A stretch of 5,586 bases of DNA. Source: Clostridiales bacterium UBA7285 (GTDB taxonomy: Bacteria; Bacillota; Clostridia; Peptostreptococcales; Anaerovoracaceae). Below the pieces are notes generated by a model. That model did not search any database. It saw only the letters and a program-made list of their open reading frames with translations, and had not been told where the DNA came from. Location: assembly GCA_002472145.1 (NCBI GenBank), contig DKRJ01000007.1:1-5586 (forward strand). Direction: 5' to 3'. Below, in pieces: positions 1-5,586 of the stretch (position 1 is its first letter; each line of letters starts with the position of its first letter). The translations under genes and the position numbers were made by a program.

Positions 1-43
1 TTCAATTTACAATCAACCCACAGAAAAAGTTAAACAGATAAGT

Positions 44-68
44 TAAAAGGGATCGTTTTACCGATCCC
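44..68 (-). terminator. Intrinsic terminator overlapping the GNAT stop codon
   Basis: On the minus strand GGGATCG, a six-base loop GTAAAA and CGATCCC form a perfect 7-bp hairpin followed by TTTT. The left arm lies in the last codons of the GNAT gene and the loop holds its TAA stop. The U run is short, so termination strength is uncertain. The placement at the end of the last gene supports a role as the operon terminator. Confidence 0.7.
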
Positions 69-558
69 ACTCATACGCCAGTTTCGGTCCGCCGTCGAAT
101 CTGATCAGGCCGCAGTACGAAAACCCTTCTCTGGCAAGGATGTGCTGCATCACTTTATTCTCTTCCTGAGTGTCCACCCTTATGGCGTCGACGTGCTTTG
201 CGCCGCAGAGATTTTTTATCAGATCTATCGCTTTCCCCGACAGACCTCCGCCTCTCGCACCGCTGCCAAAAGCCATACGGTGTACCACCGCGTAAGGGCG
301 GTCTGTTTTCCACGCTCCGTCGATGACATGGTACGCCGGCTCGTCGCCCGTGATGATGCAGCAGTACCCGATGATCCCGCGCTCATCAGCAAAAACAAAG
401 CCTGTGCCGTCCGCGATATCGTCGATTATAGTCTGAAGCGTCGGATAATCAGGGTGCCATTGCTCAAACCCGAGAGACCTGTGGTACGCCCTCGCGTCCT
501 CGATGCACTGATAGCATGCTTCCGCCTCGTTTTCCTTTGCTCTTCTCAATTCGATCAT
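58..558 (-). CDS. GNAT family N-acetyltransferase
   Basis: This gene encodes a 166-aa GNAT-fold acetyltransferase, which would move an acetyl group from acetyl-CoA to an amine. The substrate cannot be told from the sequence. The N-terminus (MIELRRAKENE) is a typical GNAT first strand. HRMAFGSGARGGGLSGKAI (residues 93-111) matches the acetyl-CoA pyrophosphate-binding motif A, with R102-G-G-G-L-S; the final small residue of the R-x-x-G-x-G/A pattern is Ser here. The stretch DTQEENKVMQHILAREGF (129-146) is the usual C-terminal GNAT signature with N134. An upstream ATG at 591 would give 177 aa and overlap the threonine aldolase end by 28 nt. I prefer 558 because it fits the family start and leaves a 5-nt gap after the preceding TAA, although the AGGAAG upstream is rather far away (about 14 nt). 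It is last in the apparent operon. The family is sure; the start is moderately sure. Confidence 0.9.
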   Translation of the reverse strand: MIELRRAKENEAEACYQCIEDARAYHRSLGFEQWHPDYPTLQTIIDDIADGTGFVFADERGIIGYCCIITGDEPAYHVIDGAWKTDRPYAVVHRMAFGSGARGGGLSGKAIDLIKNLCGAKHVDAIRVDTQEENKVMQHILAREGFSYCGLIRFDGGPKLAYEWDR

Positions 559-563
559 GGTCG

Positions 564-1619
564 TTACCCGATCTTCCTGTTTTTTACACATAGATCCACC
601 GCGCGCCTGAGCTGATCGATCCCGCCGCCAGTGGTCGCCCAGCTTGAAGCAAACCGCACGACGGTGTGATCCTCGTCGTATTCTTCCCAGAACCCGTATT
701 CCACATATTTCGAGAGTTCGCGCAGCACGCTGTTCTCAAGGATGACGAACTGCTGGTTTGTCGGCGAATCGATGAAGAAGCTGCACCCGGCGTCCTCGAA
801 AATGCGGCGGATCTCCTTTGCCCTGTCGATCGCGTTCCTGCTGATGCGGCAGTACAGACCGTCCCTGAACAAAGCCGCGAACTGAACGCCGGCCAGTCTG
901 CCTTTAGCGAACAGCGCTCCGTGCTGCTTGATCCTCGTCAGGAAGTGAGACGGTTCCTTCCCTCCCGGAAATACGATCGCTTCTCCGTTCAAAGCCCCGA
1001 CCTTGGTGCCGCCGATATAGAAGACGTCGCAGAACCTGTCGATCAGAGGCAGAGTCACGTCCGTCCCGTCCGCCCCCAGCCCGTATCCGGGGCGGGCCCC
1101 GTCAAGGAAGAGCTTCAGGCGGTTTTCGCGGCACACCCTCGAAAGTTCCTCCAGTTCCTTCGCGGAATAGAGGGTGCCGTACTCTGTAGGATGAGAGATA
1201 TACACCATTCCCGGGAATACCATGTGTTCATAGTTGTCGTCTCCGTAGAAGCGCTTTACATACCTTTCGACGTCATCGGCCGAGACCTTTCCGTCATGAG
1301 ACGGGAGCGTCAGGACCTTGTGGCCGCTGAATTCTATCGCGCCGGCTTCATGCACGTTTACGTGGCCCGACTCCGCGGCCAGGACGCCCTCATATGACTC
1401 GAGAGTCGTATCTATGATCAGCTGATTCGTCTGCGTCCCGCCGTTGACGAACCAGACGGAGGCTTCCGGGTCGCCGCAGGCTTCTCAGATCTCTTCTCTG
1501 GCTGTTTTCGTGAAACGGTCCGCGCCGTATCCCGGAGCCTGCTCCATGTTAGTCTCGCACAGCGCCTTCAAAACCTCTTCGTGGCATCCTTCCATGTAAT
1601 CACACGCAAATGAGTACAT
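564..1619 (-). CDS. Low-specificity threonine aldolase family protein, interrupted by an in-frame TGA
   Basis: This is a fold-type I PLP enzyme of the threonine aldolase / beta-eliminating lyase family. The family typically cleaves L-threonine or L-allo-threonine to glycine and acetaldehyde in the cytoplasm. From the ATG at 1619 the frame has 351 codons, close to the family's usual length. Seen in order are GYG (30-32), GGTQTNQ near 58-64, GHVNVHEAG with H86 and H90, LDGAR with D173 and R176, and YIGGTKVGA with the probable Schiff-base Lys206. The start is supported by MYSFACDYMEG, a family-like N-terminus, and GAGGAG about 10 nt upstream. Codon 45 (1485-1487) is TGA, in the context EEI-stop-EACG where homologues usually have Arg or Lys. 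The reading frame is otherwise intact on both sides. It may be a point-nonsense pseudogene, a sequence error, or a read-through gene. A shorter product starting at an internal GTG (1355) would lack part of the PLP domain. Confidence 0.88.
1485..1487 (-). other. Internal in-frame TGA in the threonine aldolase
   Basis: Codon 45 reads TGA between family-like sequence TAREEI and EACGDPEASVWF. A single C-to-T change from CGA would produce it. No frameshift is present, since the frame resumes at once. Confidence 0.95.
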
Positions 1620-1628
1620 TGGTCCTCG

Positions 1629-1635
1629 TCTCCTC
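1629..1635 (-). promoter_or_regulatory. Ribosome binding site of the threonine aldolase
   Basis: GAGGAGA lies 9-10 nt upstream of the ATG at 1619. It supports 1619 rather than any internal start as the original translation start, so the TGA at 1485-1487 lies inside the gene. Confidence 0.7.
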
Positions 1636-1659
1636 TCTTCCGCGGATCTCCGCCCGCCA

Positions 1660-1712
1660 CTCTTTTTCTTTGTGATGCTATTTTCTTTGTTATGCTCTTT
1701 TTCTTTGTGATA
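1660..1712. repeat. Three-copy tandem repeat in the oxidoreductase-threonine aldolase spacer
   Basis: Three head-to-tail units are visible on the plus strand: CTCTTTTTCTTTGTGATG (1660-1677), CTATTTTCTTTGTTATG (1678-1694) and CTCTTTTTCTTTGTGATA (1695-1712). The outer copies are almost identical and the middle copy is diverged and one base shorter. On the coding (minus) strand the units are A-rich. The array ends 41 nt before the threonine aldolase start. Confidence 0.85.
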
Positions 1713-1727
1713 TCTGCGATAGCTGTC

Positions 1728-1745
1728 GACCGGTCATGATCGGTC
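1728..1745. other. 18-bp near-palindrome at the oxidoreductase stop codon
   Basis: The plus strand reads GACCGGTCATGATCGGTC, which equals its reverse complement except for one mismatched pair. It begins within the oxidoreductase stop codon on the minus strand. No U tract follows, so an intrinsic terminator is unlikely. It could be a protein site or chance. Confidence 0.35.
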
Positions 1746-3543
1746 ACTCTCCGAACTTTTTCAGTTCGTCTTTGAGTTCGTCCAGATGGCCGCGTCCCAG
1801 CGCGCGGGGCGAAACGCTGTATCTGACGCACAGTGCGGCCGCCGTTCCGGCCACTATGCCGTGATGCCCGCAGTTTCCCATGAGTTTCACCGTGGAGGCG
1901 GCGATATGCGTCGCACTGATATGCTTTCCGGCGCAGAGCAGATTGTCGATATCCGCGGAGTAAAGGCATCTGAGAGGCACCGAATACGGCAGAAAGTCGC
2001 GCTCCACCCATTTCCAGTTTCCCAGGCGGAAATCGTATTTCGGGTTTCCCGGATAGTGCAGGCAGAAGGCGCCGGCGTTTTCAACTATATTATCCGGGAA
2101 TTCCGTATGGCTGCGTATGTCGTTTTCCGTCAGTATCAGGTCGCCGAGGTAATTGCGGAAAGCCCCTGTCGCCAGCACGTTCCCGAGGTGTGCGAGTCTC
2201 AGGTTCCCGTATTCCCGCGGGTCTTTTTCCCTGACGTTGATATACGTCCCTATTATCGCGCAGAACAGGTGATCCCTGATCTCCTCCTTGCACATATACG
2301 GATCGAGCCACTGGCCGTATTCCCAGAAGTGCGATTTCGTCAGATTCATAGCGTTGTCCCAGCCGCCATCTTTCCTTCTCCTGGGCTGCGCTTTCGCCGG
2401 TCCGACGTATGGCCCCGGCAGGTTCTCATACGGTCCTCTGCCGTAAAGAGACGTGACGCGGCCTATCTGTCCGCCGAGGTCGGAATAGTTCTTTGCGACC
2501 TTTACGGCCCATGGAGCGTCAGGGAAATCTACAGGTCCCGGCTCCGTCTCGGTGCGGAAAAGCACTGTGTCGCCGTGATGCATCGAGTCCGCCCGGAACG
2601 GAGCGAGGCTTTCGCCGAAGTCGGATCTGCTCTCCTGTCCTTCCAGCGTCGCTGCGCCGCTCAGGACGCCGAGAATGGCGCGTCCGCTGCAGTCGACAAA
2701 CATTTTTCCGCGGAACCTCGTCTCTCTGTTCGTCTTCACGTTGACGGCGTCGACCGATCTGATCCTGCCGTCCGCGCAGTGCGTATCAAATATGTGCTCG
2801 CTCAGGAAAACGTCGCAGTTATCGAGTTCGCGCAGGATCCGCTCCGCCGCTAGGTCTCCGTCCTCCAGCCTTTCGGACAGAACGTCGACGAGGCCGCCGC
2901 ATCTTCCTTCCGGCGTAAGTCCTACCTCCGCACTCGCGTTGCCGCCGAGGTATTCCATCTCGTGGATCAGAGCGACTCTGCAGCCGGATCTTGCCGCGGT
3001 ATATGCGGCGCAGCATCCCGCGACGCCGCCTCCCGCGACGATAACGTCATATTCTTCCGTCTCCTCCGGCTCCTCCGGAATGTTCAGCAGGCGCTTTCTC
3101 CATTTTCTCCCGGCAGTGTCCGGCTTGTCGATCGGCGAGATCGTAGTATTGGTGATGTATATCGCGTCGCATCGCCCTTCAAATCCCGTCAGGTCGTGCA
3201 GCGCCAGTTTGACCCTGCCGCACGGCAGCGATACTCTCTCCGCCAGTTCCCAGTCTCAGCCTCTGCCGCTTGCGCCGAATGTCTTATTGATCGCTTCCCC
3301 GTTTATGAGAATTTGGAATGTTCCCGGATGCGCGTCCGGCACCCAGTCTTTCGTTCTCGCCCAGACGCAATACTCTCCCGCCTCGGGGACGTCGATCTCC
3401 GTAACGGCGTCCCTGACCGGTGTCCCGATACCGTGCGCCAGCAGATATGCCGATCCCATCTCGTCCACGAACTGAGATTCGAGGGTCCATCCTCCGTAGT
3501 CACGGAACGCTTCTGCTTCGATAAGAAGTTCTACCCGATCCAT
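1744..3543 (-). CDS. FAD-dependent oxidoreductase with N-terminal beta-sandwich-like domain, interrupted by an in-frame TGA
   Basis: This 599-codon gene encodes a flavoprotein of the FAD_oxidored type. Residues 1-133 form a beta-rich region (IEAEAFRDYGGW through ALHDLTGFEGRCDAIYI) like the carbohydrate-binding or golvesin-type modules fused to such enzymes. A Pro/Glu-rich linker (155-164) precedes the Rossmann dinucleotide motif DVIVAGGGVAG (166-176), with E195 ending the second strand. The C-terminal FAD signature NLLCAGKHISATHIAASTVK followed by LMGNCGHHG spans about 534-562. Codon 96 (3256-3258) is TGA, between SGRG and DWELAERV. The frame continues without a shift to the TGA stop at 1744. 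The start at 3543 is chosen because GGAGG sits 6 nt upstream, whereas the ATG at 3549 abuts the GGAGG. The substrate is unknown. The gene lies 12 nt after the regulator, suggesting co-transcription. It could be a nonsense-mutated pseudogene, a sequence error or a read-through gene. Confidence 0.88.
3256..3258 (-). other. Internal in-frame TGA in the FAD oxidoreductase
   Basis: Codon 96 reads TGA in the context GASGRG-stop-DWELAERV. From memory, homologous N-terminal domains have an aromatic pair of the form W-x-W here, so Trp is the expected residue. TGG to TGA is a single transition. The sequence downstream to the Rossmann motif translates cleanly in the same frame. Confidence 0.95.
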
Positions 3544-3549
3544 TTTCAT

Positions 3550-3554
3550 CCTCC
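3550..3554 (-). promoter_or_regulatory. Ribosome binding site deciding the oxidoreductase start
   Basis: GGAGG is immediately next to the ATG at 3549 but 6 nt from the ATG at 3543. The spacing favours translation from 3543, giving MDRVELLIEAEAF. Confidence 0.8.
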
Positions 3555-3555
3555 G

Positions 3556-4110
3556 TTAAAGCGGTCTGTAGTAGAGCAGCATCGACAGCCAGACTGTTTT
3601 TGTTCCGGCATTGCGATATGAATGAGGAACGTCCGCGAGGAAATGAATGGAATCTCCCTCGCTCAGGTCATAACTTTCCTCGCCTGCCGTGATCGCGACC
3701 TTCCCGGAAAATACGGTGATATATTCCTCCGTTCCGGGCATGTGCGGCTGCGCTTCCAGATGTCCCCCGCGGTCGATGCGTATGCGATAAGTTTCGAACA
3801 GTCTTTTCTCATCAAATGCGAATGCGGGATAGTTGACGTACCGACCGTCGCCCTCGGTGAGCGGATGAACGTCCTCCGCGGGAATGACCTGATTCACCTG
3901 CTTCTTATCCTCTGTAAGAGATGTGAACTTGATTTTATAGCCGTTCGCGATCTTCCAGAGGACCGAGATCGTAGGGTTGGTGTCTCCCTTTTCGATCGCG
4001 GAAAGCATACTGCGAGAAACGCCGGTCAGGCAGGACGCCTCATCGAGCGTGAGCTGTTTCTTTTTGCGTATTTCTTTCAGGTTGTCGGCTACGTTGTTTT
4101 GTATGTCCAT
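3556..4110 (-). CDS. XRE family transcriptional regulator with C-terminal cupin domain
   Basis: This 184-aa DNA-binding regulator has two parts. Residues about 10-60 are an XRE helix-turn-helix (NLKEIRKKKQLTLDEA, then GVSRSMLSAIEKGDTNPTI). Residues about 105-180 are a cupin_2 sensor barrel, with HMPGTEEYITVFSGKV carrying H123 and E128, and PHSYRNAG with H163. In this family the cupin binds a small ligand or metal and alters operator binding; many members control amino-acid, polyamine or sulfur metabolism. The ATG at 4110 is preferred over 4116 because AAGGGA is 6 nt upstream of 4110 but touches 4116. A 16-bp palindrome just downstream of the likely promoter suggests autoregulation. The gene is followed after 12 nt by the oxidoreductase, so it is the probable local regulator of that operon. 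The effector is unknown. Confidence 0.92.
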   Translation of the reverse strand: MDIQNNVADNLKEIRKKKQLTLDEASCLTGVSRSMLSAIEKGDTNPTISVLWKIANGYKIKFTSLTEDKKQVNQVIPAEDVHPLTEGDGRYVNYPAFAFDEKRLFETYRIRIDRGGHLEAQPHMPGTEEYITVFSGKVAITAGEESYDLSEGDSIHFLADVPHSYRNAGTKTVWLSMLLYYRPL

Positions 4111-4116
4111 GGACAT

Positions 4117-4122
4117 TCCCTT
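4117..4122 (-). promoter_or_regulatory. Ribosome binding site deciding the regulator start
   Basis: AAGGGA directly abuts the ATG at 4116 but lies 6 nt from the ATG at 4110, which favours the latter. Confidence 0.6.
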
Positions 4123-4171
4123 CTTTTACCGTTTTTCGTCTGTTGTTTGATGACGGTACTGTGTCTGCGAT

Positions 4172-4187
4172 TTCCAATATATTGGAA
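4172..4187. promoter_or_regulatory. 16-bp perfect palindrome, probable operator of the XRE-cupin regulator
   Basis: TTCCAATATATTGGAA is a perfect inverted repeat, and one further outer pair matches after a single mismatch. It lies 61 nt upstream of the regulator start and about 10 nt downstream of the candidate -10 box. Binding there would block transcription initiation or clearance. XRE dimers typically bind such symmetric sites. The assignment to this regulator is an inference from position. Confidence 0.65.
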
Positions 4188-4197
4188 TTATTTTCAG

Positions 4198-4224
4198 TTT
4201 ATAGCCGAACGCGGAATTTGCCAA
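4198..4224 (-). promoter_or_regulatory. Candidate sigma-70 type promoter of the regulator operon
   Basis: On the minus strand TTGGCA (4219-4224) matches the -35 consensus at five of six positions. TATAAA (4198-4203) matches the -10 at five of six. The spacer is 15 bp, shorter than the usual 17, so the call is tentative. Its position just before the palindrome makes it the best candidate in the gap. Confidence 0.5.
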
Positions 4225-4301
4225 GTTGTTATTGCTGATTCGAATCCACGATCTCCTTTACCGTTACGTCAGGATCGCGGAAGCTGTGAAGTAAAGTATT
4301 T

Positions 4302-5528
4302 TCATTTTTCAGATTCCTTCTGTCTGTTTTTGATCGCATCCAGCATTCGTTTGAGTCCCGTTTCGACGATGCTGCGCGGCATCGCCAGATTCAGCCTGAT
4401 ATACCCGGCGGCGTTATCCACGAACAAAGCGTCGCCTCCCTCGAGCAGAACGCCTGCGTTGTTAGCGAAAAAGTCCGGAAGATCCGCCACGTCAGGCAGA
4501 ACGTCGCTTAAATCGACCCACGCGAAATACGTCGCATCCGGAATGGTGAAGTGCGCGTCCGGTATGTTCTCCTTCAGGAAGCCGTCGACAAACTCCAGAT
4601 TGGAGTCGATATATGCTTTAAGCTGCTCCAGCCACTCGCCGCCGTGCTCGTACGCCGCCTTGTGAGCCGCGACGGACAGCGGGTTGACAGAGCCGAGGAT
4701 CTTGTCGCGAGCTCTGAAGCGGGCTCTCTCCTCGTCGCTGCGGATGATGATATTGGAGTGCATCAGACCGGCCAGATTGAAGGTTTTGCTGGCGGACATA
4801 CACGTGATGAGACGCTCGTAATCCGGCATGATCTTTCCCATAGGAGTGTGGCGCAGCCCGGTGCGTATCAGGTCGCAGTGGATCTCGTCGGACACGACCC
4901 AGAGCTGATATTTTTCGACGATCTCGGCCGTCCGGCGAAGCTCATCCGCGGTCCAGATGCGGCCTGTAGGGTTGTGTGGATTGCAGAGCATCAAAACCTT
5001 CACTGCGGGATCGGAAGCCTTTTTCTCAAAGTCCTCCCAGTCGATCTCGAAGCTGCCGTTCACTTTTTTCAGCGGGGACTTCACGAGTTCCACACCGTTA
5101 TATTCGCAGGCGTGAAGGAAAAATCCGTACGCGGGTGTCACTGTCAGAACCTTCCCGTGTGAAGGTTTTACCAGGTCTTCCACGAGCTGGTAAAGTGCCG
5201 GGATCACGCCCGGGGAAAACGTGAGCTGCTCCTTAGGGAACGTCCAGTCGTAACGTGTCCGGCACCAGTTTTTAAGCGCTTCGTAGTAGCCGTCGTCCGA
5301 CACGATGGTGTAGCCGAGGATCTTCCGGTCCACCCGGTCTATGATCGCCTGGCGGATCTCCGGCGCCACGGCGAACTCCATGTCCGCGACCCACATGCGG
5401 ATGAACTCGTCGTCCTTGTATGGGAAAACGCGCTCCTTCCCGCAGTGGAAAATGTACGGGCGCCAGCCGTCGACGTTTTGAGAATTGGTATTGTGCCTGT
5501 CGATGATCTCGTCAAAATCGTAAACCAT
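4302..5528 (-). CDS. MalY/PatB family PLP-dependent aminotransferase / C-S beta-lyase
   Basis: This 408-aa fold-type I PLP enzyme belongs to the MalY/PatB group. Members cleave cystathionine or other cysteine S-conjugates by beta-elimination, or act as class I/II aminotransferases, in the cytoplasm. The N-terminus MVYDFDEIIDRHNTNSQNVD, then MWVADMEF (45-52), is characteristic of the group. Further marks are TPAYGFF (131-137), CNPHNPTGR (182-190) with the PLP-contacting Asn, SDEIH with D214, SASKTFNLAGL with Schiff-base Lys248, and YIRLNLAMP with the carboxylate-binding R378. Length is normal and the frame is intact. The start is firm, with AAGGAG 8 nt upstream. The stop is TGA with no plausible coding continuation. 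It is separated by 191 nt from the regulator, which has its own candidate promoter, so it is probably transcribed separately. No clear terminator follows it. Whether it is a lyase or a transaminase cannot be decided from the sequence. Confidence 0.93.
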   Translation of the reverse strand: MVYDFDEIIDRHNTNSQNVDGWRPYIFHCGKERVFPYKDDEFIRMWVADMEFAVAPEIRQAIIDRVDRKILGYTIVSDDGYYEALKNWCRTRYDWTFPKEQLTFSPGVIPALYQLVEDLVKPSHGKVLTVTPAYGFFLHACEYNGVELVKSPLKKVNGSFEIDWEDFEKKASDPAVKVLMLCNPHNPTGRIWTADELRRTAEIVEKYQLWVVSDEIHCDLIRTGLRHTPMGKIMPDYERLITCMSASKTFNLAGLMHSNIIIRSDEERARFRARDKILGSVNPLSVAAHKAAYEHGGEWLEQLKAYIDSNLEFVDGFLKENIPDAHFTIPDATYFAWVDLSDVLPDVADLPDFFANNAGVLLEGGDALFVDNAAGYIRLNLAMPRSIVETGLKRMLDAIKNRQKESEK

Positions 5529-5536
5529 GATGATCG

Positions 5537-5542
5537 CTCCTT
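5537..5542 (-). promoter_or_regulatory. Ribosome binding site of the aminotransferase
   Basis: AAGGAG with 8-nt spacing precedes the ATG at 5528 and fixes the start. Confidence 0.8.
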
Positions 5543-5544
5543 TT

Positions 5545-5586
5545 TTATTTGTTATTTGTTATTATTTTATAAAATACAATTTCAAA
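5545..5586 (-). promoter_or_regulatory. AT-rich upstream region of the aminotransferase with a 14-bp palindrome
   Basis: The last 42 bases are almost pure A/T. They contain a perfect palindrome TATTTTATAAAATA (5563-5576) and heptamer repeats TTATTTG (5545-5551 and 5552-5558). TTGAAA at the window edge (5580-5585) could be a -35 box, but no convincing -10 lies 16-18 nt from it. The promoter may extend beyond the window. Confidence 0.4.

Noticed and set aside
1744..1746. Possibility that TGA means Trp throughout and the oxidoreductase and aminotransferase continue past their TGA stops.
   Set aside because: The extensions (18 and 38 codons) show no family similarity. The second would run through the promoter area, and both proteins already end at a normal family length.
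3215..3228. Hairpin CTGCC-GTGC-GGCAG (minus strand) 27 nt downstream of the oxidoreductase TGA, resembling a bacterial SECIS element for selenocysteine.
   Set aside because: The stem is short, and the protein context expects Trp rather than Cys/Sec. No comparable hairpin follows the TGA in the threonine aldolase. A bSECIS search and a check for selA/selB in the genome would settle it.
4237..4246. GATTCGAATC, which looks like a tRNA T-loop.
   Set aside because: It is only a 10-bp palindrome. No flanking T-stem pairing, acceptor stem or anticodon arm can be built around it.
4256..4296. Inverted repeat CTTTAC ... GTAAAG after the aminotransferase as a terminator.
   Set aside because: The stem is 6 bp with a loop of about 29 nt and no U tract, so it is not a credible intrinsic terminator.
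3622..4665. Long open frame on the plus strand across the regulator and the aminotransferase end.
   Set aside because: It is antisense to two clear genes, its translation resembles no family, and it spans the promoter region. It is a shadow frame of GC-rich coding sequence.

Overview
The window is 5.6 kb of moderately GC-rich bacterial DNA. All five recognisable genes lie on the minus strand, so they read from the right end to the left. Several genes have GGAGG-like ribosome binding sites. Protein styles resemble Bacillota (Clostridia-like gut or rumen anaerobes). That assignment is an inference from sequence style, not a proof.

Layout in reading order. (1) At 5528-4302 is a MalY/PatB-type PLP-dependent aminotransferase or C-S lyase behind an AT-rich promoter region. 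(2) After a 191-nt gap holding a probable promoter and a 16-bp perfect palindrome comes a 184-aa XRE-cupin transcriptional regulator (4110-3556). (3) Twelve nucleotides further is a 599-codon FAD-dependent oxidoreductase (3543-1744). It has an N-terminal beta-sandwich-like domain and a C-terminal FAD_oxidored module. (4) After a 124-nt spacer with a three-copy tandem repeat comes a low-specificity threonine aldolase family gene (1619-564). (5) Five nucleotides later is a GNAT acetyltransferase (558-58), closed by a hairpin terminator that overlaps its stop codon. Genes 2-5 look like one transcription unit controlled by the XRE-cupin protein. The aminotransferase is probably separately promoted.

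The most notable point is that two genes of this unit, the oxidoreductase and the threonine aldolase, are each broken by one internal in-frame TGA. The protein sequence is otherwise continuous and family-like on both sides. In the oxidoreductase the TGA falls where homologues, from memory, have Trp. In the threonine aldolase it falls where Arg or Lys is usual. About 28 other Trp residues in the window use TGG, and TGA also ends two genes here. A wholesale TGA=Trp code is therefore not supported. Recent nonsense mutation, assembly error or low-level UGA suppression remain possible.

The functional theme is amino-acid and PLP chemistry (threonine/glycine and sulfur amino acid or related beta-elimination) beside an uncharacterised flavoenzyme. 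No mobile element, CRISPR array, rRNA or tRNA is visible.
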